From positions 438-17,868 of the forward strand of contig PLYX01000228.1 of the NCBI GenBank assembly GCA_003151895.1: a stretch of DNA of 17,431 bases, read 5' to 3'. The notes under the pieces were generated by a model. The model was not told where the DNA came from. It saw only the letters and a program-made list of their open reading frames with translations, and did not search any database. The stretch comes from Solirubrobacterales bacterium. GTDB lineage: Bacteria > Actinomycetota > Thermoleophilia > Solirubrobacterales > Solirubrobacteraceae. This document shows, piece after piece, positions 14,374 to 17,431 of the stretch; the stretch's first letter is position 1; each line of letters begins with the position of its first letter. The translations under genes and the position numbers were made by a program.

Positions 14374-15743
14374 TGGGCTGGGCGAAATTTCTTTTCGGGG
14401 GAGCCGCCGGCGAGCAGTCGCCGGATCAGGTGCATGGCGACGGTCACCGCTCGCTCGCGCACATCCGGGCGGGCGCCGGGCAAACGCGCCGAGCGCGTCA
14501 GGCTCGCGCCCTCGGGACCCACCACGCACGTCCACACCAGCCCGACGGGCTTCTCATCGCCGCCGCCACTCGGGCCCGCGATCCCGGTGAGGCCCACGCC
14601 CACATCCGCCCCCAGTCGCGCCCGGGCCCCCCCGGCGAGCGCTTGTGCGACCTCCGCCGAGACCGCCCCGTGGCGCTCGATCGTCTCGCGCTCGACCCCC
14701 ACCTGCGCGACCTTCACGTCGTTGGAGTAGGCCACGACGCCTCCCAGCACATAGGCCGAGGCGCCCGGCGGGTTGGTCAGACGCGCCAGCAGCAGCCCTC
14801 CGGTGCACGACTCCGCCACCGCGATCGTCCGTCTCGCGCCCCCCTGGCCGCGTGATTCGGCAGACGCCAGGACCTCGCCCCTCAACAGTGCGGCCACCTG
14901 ATCGTCGACGGTCGTGCCATCCACCGAGTAGAGCGTGTCGGCGTGGCGTGTGGCCACGATCTGCGCGAACGCCTCATACGCGTCCTGGGCGCCCGGCTCA
15001 TAGCGGGTGACGATCTCGATCTCGCCACCGCGCAGGCACGTGGTGATCTCCAGGTGCGCGAGATCGACTCCCTCGCGCTCGGCGTGGCGCAGCGTCTCCG
15101 CTATCTCCGACTCCGGTATCCCGAACAGGCGCAGCATCCGCCGGCGGTACACCCGCGCGCCGGTGATCGCCGCCCGCCACGCCTCGGTGGCGAGGGCCTG
15201 GCGCCACATCGGCTGCAGCTCGCGCGGTGGCCCGGGCAGCACGACGATCGTCGGTCCACGACTCCCCTCGGCGGGCGCCACCACCAGTCCAGGGGCCGTG
15301 CCCACCGGCTCGAGCACGGTGGCGCCCTCCGGGATCGTCGCCTGCTTGCGGTTGCCCAGCGCGATCGCCTCGCGGTCGAAGTTGGGATAGCGCTCCGCGA
15401 GGGGACGCAGGATCTCCGCGATCCGACCCTCGAGCGCCGCGTCGATCATCATCTCTCGACCCTGAAAGCTCCCGATGACCTCCGCCGTCAGGTCATCGGC
15501 GGTGGGTCCCAACCCGCCGCTCGTCAACACCACGTCCAGACCCTCCCGGGCCATGAACGCGAGCGCCGCGTGCATGTCGGCCGGACGGTCCCCAACGATC
15601 GCGACGTGGGCCAGATCGACCCCAGCCTCGAGCAGTCGATCTGACAGCCACGGGCCGTTGCGATCGCGCACGCGACCCGTGAGCACCTCGGTGCCGGTGA
15701 TCACGATCCCGGCGCGCGGCGGGCGGGCGGGGTGACCATTCAT
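14370..15743 (-). CDS. cinA: CinA: molybdopterin-binding-like domain plus nicotinamide-nucleotide amidase
   Basis: The 457-residue length fits full-size CinA. The N-terminal MoCF-like domain (COG1058) shows AGIVITGTEVLTGRVRDRN, GDRPADM and TSGGLGPTADD by about residue 85. The C-terminal PncC domain begins near 290 and has AESCTGGLL near 310-318 and TGIAGPSGGG near 383, the usual signatures of NMN deamidase. It thus probably deamidates nicotinamide mononucleotide in pyridine-nucleotide recycling; COG1058 domains also have reported ADP-ribose pyrophosphatase activity. The ATG at 15743 overlaps the upstream stop codon as ATGA and is preferred over a GTG two codons earlier. It is the last gene of the ftsK-rodZ-cinA run. 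Its 3' end contains the -35 of the promoter for the next transcription unit. The competence name is historical. Confidence 0.94.
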   Translation of the reverse strand: MNGHPARPPRAGIVITGTEVLTGRVRDRNGPWLSDRLLEAGVDLAHVAIVGDRPADMHAALAFMAREGLDVVLTSGGLGPTADDLTAEVIGSFQGREMMIDAALEGRIAEILRPLAERYPNFDREAIALGNRKQATIPEGATVLEPVGTAPGLVVAPAEGSRGPTIVVLPGPPRELQPMWRQALATEAWRAAITGARVYRRRMLRLFGIPESEIAETLRHAEREGVDLAHLEITTCLRGGEIEIVTRYEPGAQDAYEAFAQIVATRHADTLYSVDGTTVDDQVAALLRGEVLASAESRGQGGARRTIAVAESCTGGLLLARLTNPPGASAYVLGGVVAYSNDVKVAQVGVERETIERHGAVSAEVAQALAGGARARLGADVGVGLTGIAGPSGGGDEKPVGLVWTCVVGPEGASLTRSARLPGARPDVRERAVTVAMHLIRRLLAGGSPEKKFRPAH

Positions 15744-16531
15744 CCGCACGTCGGCAGCTGGCCGGGCGCCAGGGTGTGGCGGCCGCCGCTAGTGATCGAG
15801 TAGCCGATCGGCTTGCTCGACGGAGGCACCGTCATGGCTTTCCCGTCGACGTACATCGTCACGGCGTTGTTGCCGAGCGTGATCGTGAAACGAGTCGCGT
15901 GGTACGTCACCGGTGTGTAGGGCGGCTGGATGATCACCCCCGGGATCGCCTTGCGACCGTTGTCGCCGATCAGGCACACATACACGGGGCCGGACGGTTG
16001 CAGCGAGAGAGCCACACGCCCAGCGGTGCCGGCTCGCCGCGAGCCTGTGGATGAAGTGGCACTCGAAGCGCCCCGGGTCCGCTTATGCGATTCCGGCGCG
16101 CTCGAATGGCTCGTCCGGGTGGAGGACGACCCGCCGCCTTTGCCCGAGAGCAGGCCCACCAGCAGCAGCACGATCAGCACGCCGACCACACCCACCGCGA
16201 TCGCGTAACCGCGCGAGGGCCGAACCCGACTCGGGCCCGAGCGCGGCTGCGCGCGGCGCGGGGGTGACATCACCGGCTGGTGCTCCAGCTCGTTCGGCTG
16301 CTCGTAGAGCAGGCGGTATTCGTCGACGAGCGACTTGTCGTCGAGGTCCAGGGCCTGGGCGTATGTGCGCAGGAAGCTGCGCACGAAAGTGGGTCCCGGA
16401 AGCAGATCCCACTCTTCGTTCTCGAGAGCGCGCAGATACTTGGCCCGTATCTTCGTCTGGGCCTCGATCTCGGACACATCGACGCGGGCGCGCATGCGCG
16501 CCTCTCGCAGTGTCGCTCCGATCTCTGCCAT
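15740..16531 (-). CDS. RodZ-type HTH membrane protein with DUF4115 domain
   Basis: This 263-residue protein has an N-terminal HTH_25 domain (IGATLREARMRARVDVSEIE...KYLRALENEEWDLLPGPTFVRSFLRTYA, residues 4-58). A basic linker leads to one membrane segment at about 109-128 (AIAVGVVGVLIVLLLVGLL), then a Ser/Thr-rich linker and a C-terminal DUF4115-like beta domain at about 170-255. This is the RodZ layout: cytoplasmic HTH, one TM and an external domain, used in cell-shape control together with MreB in rods. Actinobacterial copies downstream of ftsK are often annotated simply as helix-turn-helix proteins, so the symbol is withheld. The ATG at 16531 gives the standard N-terminus; a TTG further upstream would overlap ftsK. 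The gap from ftsK is 13 nt, and the stop overlaps cinA by 4 nt. Confidence 0.88.
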   Translation of the reverse strand: MAEIGATLREARMRARVDVSEIEAQTKIRAKYLRALENEEWDLLPGPTFVRSFLRTYAQALDLDDKSLVDEYRLLYEQPNELEHQPVMSPPRRAQPRSGPSRVRPSRGYAIAVGVVGVLIVLLLVGLLSGKGGGSSSTRTSHSSAPESHKRTRGASSATSSTGSRRAGTAGRVALSLQPSGPVYVCLIGDNGRKAIPGVIIQPPYTPVTYHATRFTITLGNNAVTMYVDGKAMTVPPSSKPIGYSITSGGRHTLAPGQLPTCG

Positions 16532-16544
16532 CTCAAGCGACAGG

Positions 16545-17431
16545 CTAGTGACTGTCACCGCCAACGGCGGCCGCGGGCTCGCCGAGCATCGCCAGCGCGC
16601 GCGGCAGATCCCCCTCGGCGATCAACACCTGCCGCGGCTTTGACCCTTCATACCCGGAGATCACACCGCGGCGCTCGAGCATGTCGATCAGCCTGCCCGC
16701 GCGCGTATAGCCCAGTCGCAAGCGCCGCTGCAGCATCGAGGTGGAGGCAGTCTGCATTTCGACGACGAGCACGATCGCGTCGCGCAGCAGAGGATCCTCG
16801 TCGGGGTCGCAGTCCGACGGGCTTCCCCCCTCCATCTCCTGCGGCTCGACCTCCTCCAGCAGCTCCTCGCGCAGCTCCGGCTCGCCCTGACGGCGCCACA
16901 GGTCCGTTAGCTTCGCGATCTGAGCCTCGTCGATATAGGCGCCCTGGATGCGCTGCAAGCGCGAGGATCCAACGGGACTGAACAGCATGTCTCCCTGTCC
17001 AAGCAGCGACTCGGCGCCGTTCTGATCGAGGATCACACGCGAGTCGGTCTGACTGGAGACCGAGAACGCGATCCTCGAAGGCACGTTCGCCTTGATCATG
17101 CCGGTGATCACGTCGACGCGCGGGCTCTGCGTGGCGAGCACGAGATGGATCCCCACGGCGCGCGCCTTCTGCGCGAGACGGATGATCGAGTCCTCGACGT
17201 CGGCCGGCGCCACCATCATGAGGTCCGCGAGCTCGTCGATCACGCACAGGATGTAGGGCAGCGGCGCTTCGCCGCGCAGATCGCGCGCCTTGTTGAGCTC
17301 GACCAGGCTGCGCGTGCGCGCCAGCGACATGATTCCGTAGCGCTGCTCCATCTCGCGCACCAGGTTCTGCAGGGCGTTGGCCGCCATCCGCGGGTTGGTG
17401 ATCACGGGGGTGAGCAGATGCGGGATCGACT
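16545..17431 (-). CDS. ftsK: DNA translocase FtsK, C-terminal part
   Basis: The window edge cuts the gene; 295 C-terminal codons are visible. The sequence runs through SIPHLLTPVITNPRMA, the Walker B strand YILCVIDELADLMM, the LATQSPRVDVITGMIKANVPSRIAFSVSSQTDSRVILDQNGAESLLGQ region in several conserved blocks, and GDMLF, all characteristic of the FtsK/SpoIIIE RecA-like motor. The last 75 residues (DPLLRDAIVLVVEMQTASTSMLQRRLRLGYTRA...RGVISG) are the gamma winged helix, which reads oriented KOPS-type sequences. An acidic linker rich in Glu joins the two. FtsK pumps chromosomal DNA through the closing septum and activates dimer resolution. The N-terminal membrane domain and Walker A lie outside the window. 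It heads the visible rodZ-cinA operon on this strand. Confidence 0.95.
   Translation of the reverse strand, partial: SIPHLLTPVITNPRMAANALQNLVREMEQRYGIMSLARTRSLVELNKARDLRGEAPLPYILCVIDELADLMMVAPADVEDSIIRLAQKARAVGIHLVLATQSPRVDVITGMIKANVPSRIAFSVSSQTDSRVILDQNGAESLLGQGDMLFSPVGSSRLQRIQGAYIDEAQIAKLTDLWRRQGEPELREELLEEVEPQEMEGGSPSDCDPDEDPLLRDAIVLVVEMQTASTSMLQRRLRLGYTRAGRLIDMLERRGVISGYEGSKPRQVLIAEGDLPRALAMLGEPAAAVGGDSH

Overview
The window looks like a chromosomal segment of a high-GC actinobacterium, most likely class Thermoleophilia (Solirubrobacterales-like). That placement rests on remembered family resemblance, not a search: a collagen-like secreted protein beginning FSRLRKRFTYTN, a giant NHL/propeller protein carrying WELVSPPDK and a Lys/Arg-rich tail with paired Cys, and a TetR regulator with an extra C-terminal winged helix are all types I associate with that group.

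Almost everything is on the minus strand. Reading in that direction from the right edge, there is a housekeeping run: ftsK C-terminus (16545-17431), a RodZ-type HTH/DUF4115 membrane protein (15740-16531) and cinA (14370-15743), with 4-13 nt junctions. The left end holds thpR (1716-2327), an MNT-HEPN toxin-antitoxin pair (475-1631) and the 5' part of miaB (1-388). Between cinA and thpR sits an accessory block of about 12 kb.

The accessory block starts with a 577-nt gene-free region (13793-14369). It has a near-consensus sigma-70 promoter overlapping the cinA stop codon, a pair of hairpins with matching AGCTAT loops, a perfect 11-bp inverted repeat directly abutting a (GA)14 tract, and several more hairpins. 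It leads into a TetR/winged-helix regulator, a collagen-like exported protein, a 1513-residue exported NHL/Fn3/propeller protein and, coupled to it by TAATG, a 1094-residue exported protein built from four divergent copies of an LPxGL...C...CPxxSxxG module. I read this as one co-regulated cell-surface locus with an unusually elaborate leader. A lone plus-strand AAA ATPase (2552-3784) converges on it and has a striking inverted repeat immediately upstream.

The toxin-antitoxin pair has its own regulatory architecture: three copies of CCRTRYGTCC spaced exactly 21 bp, straddling a -10 box and the antitoxin start codon. The antitoxin carries an N-terminal HTH that could read them. The best candidates for undescribed biology are the structured leader with its surface operon, the four-module secreted protein, and the phased-repeat control of the MNT-HEPN pair. 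No tRNA, rRNA, CRISPR array or transposase was seen.
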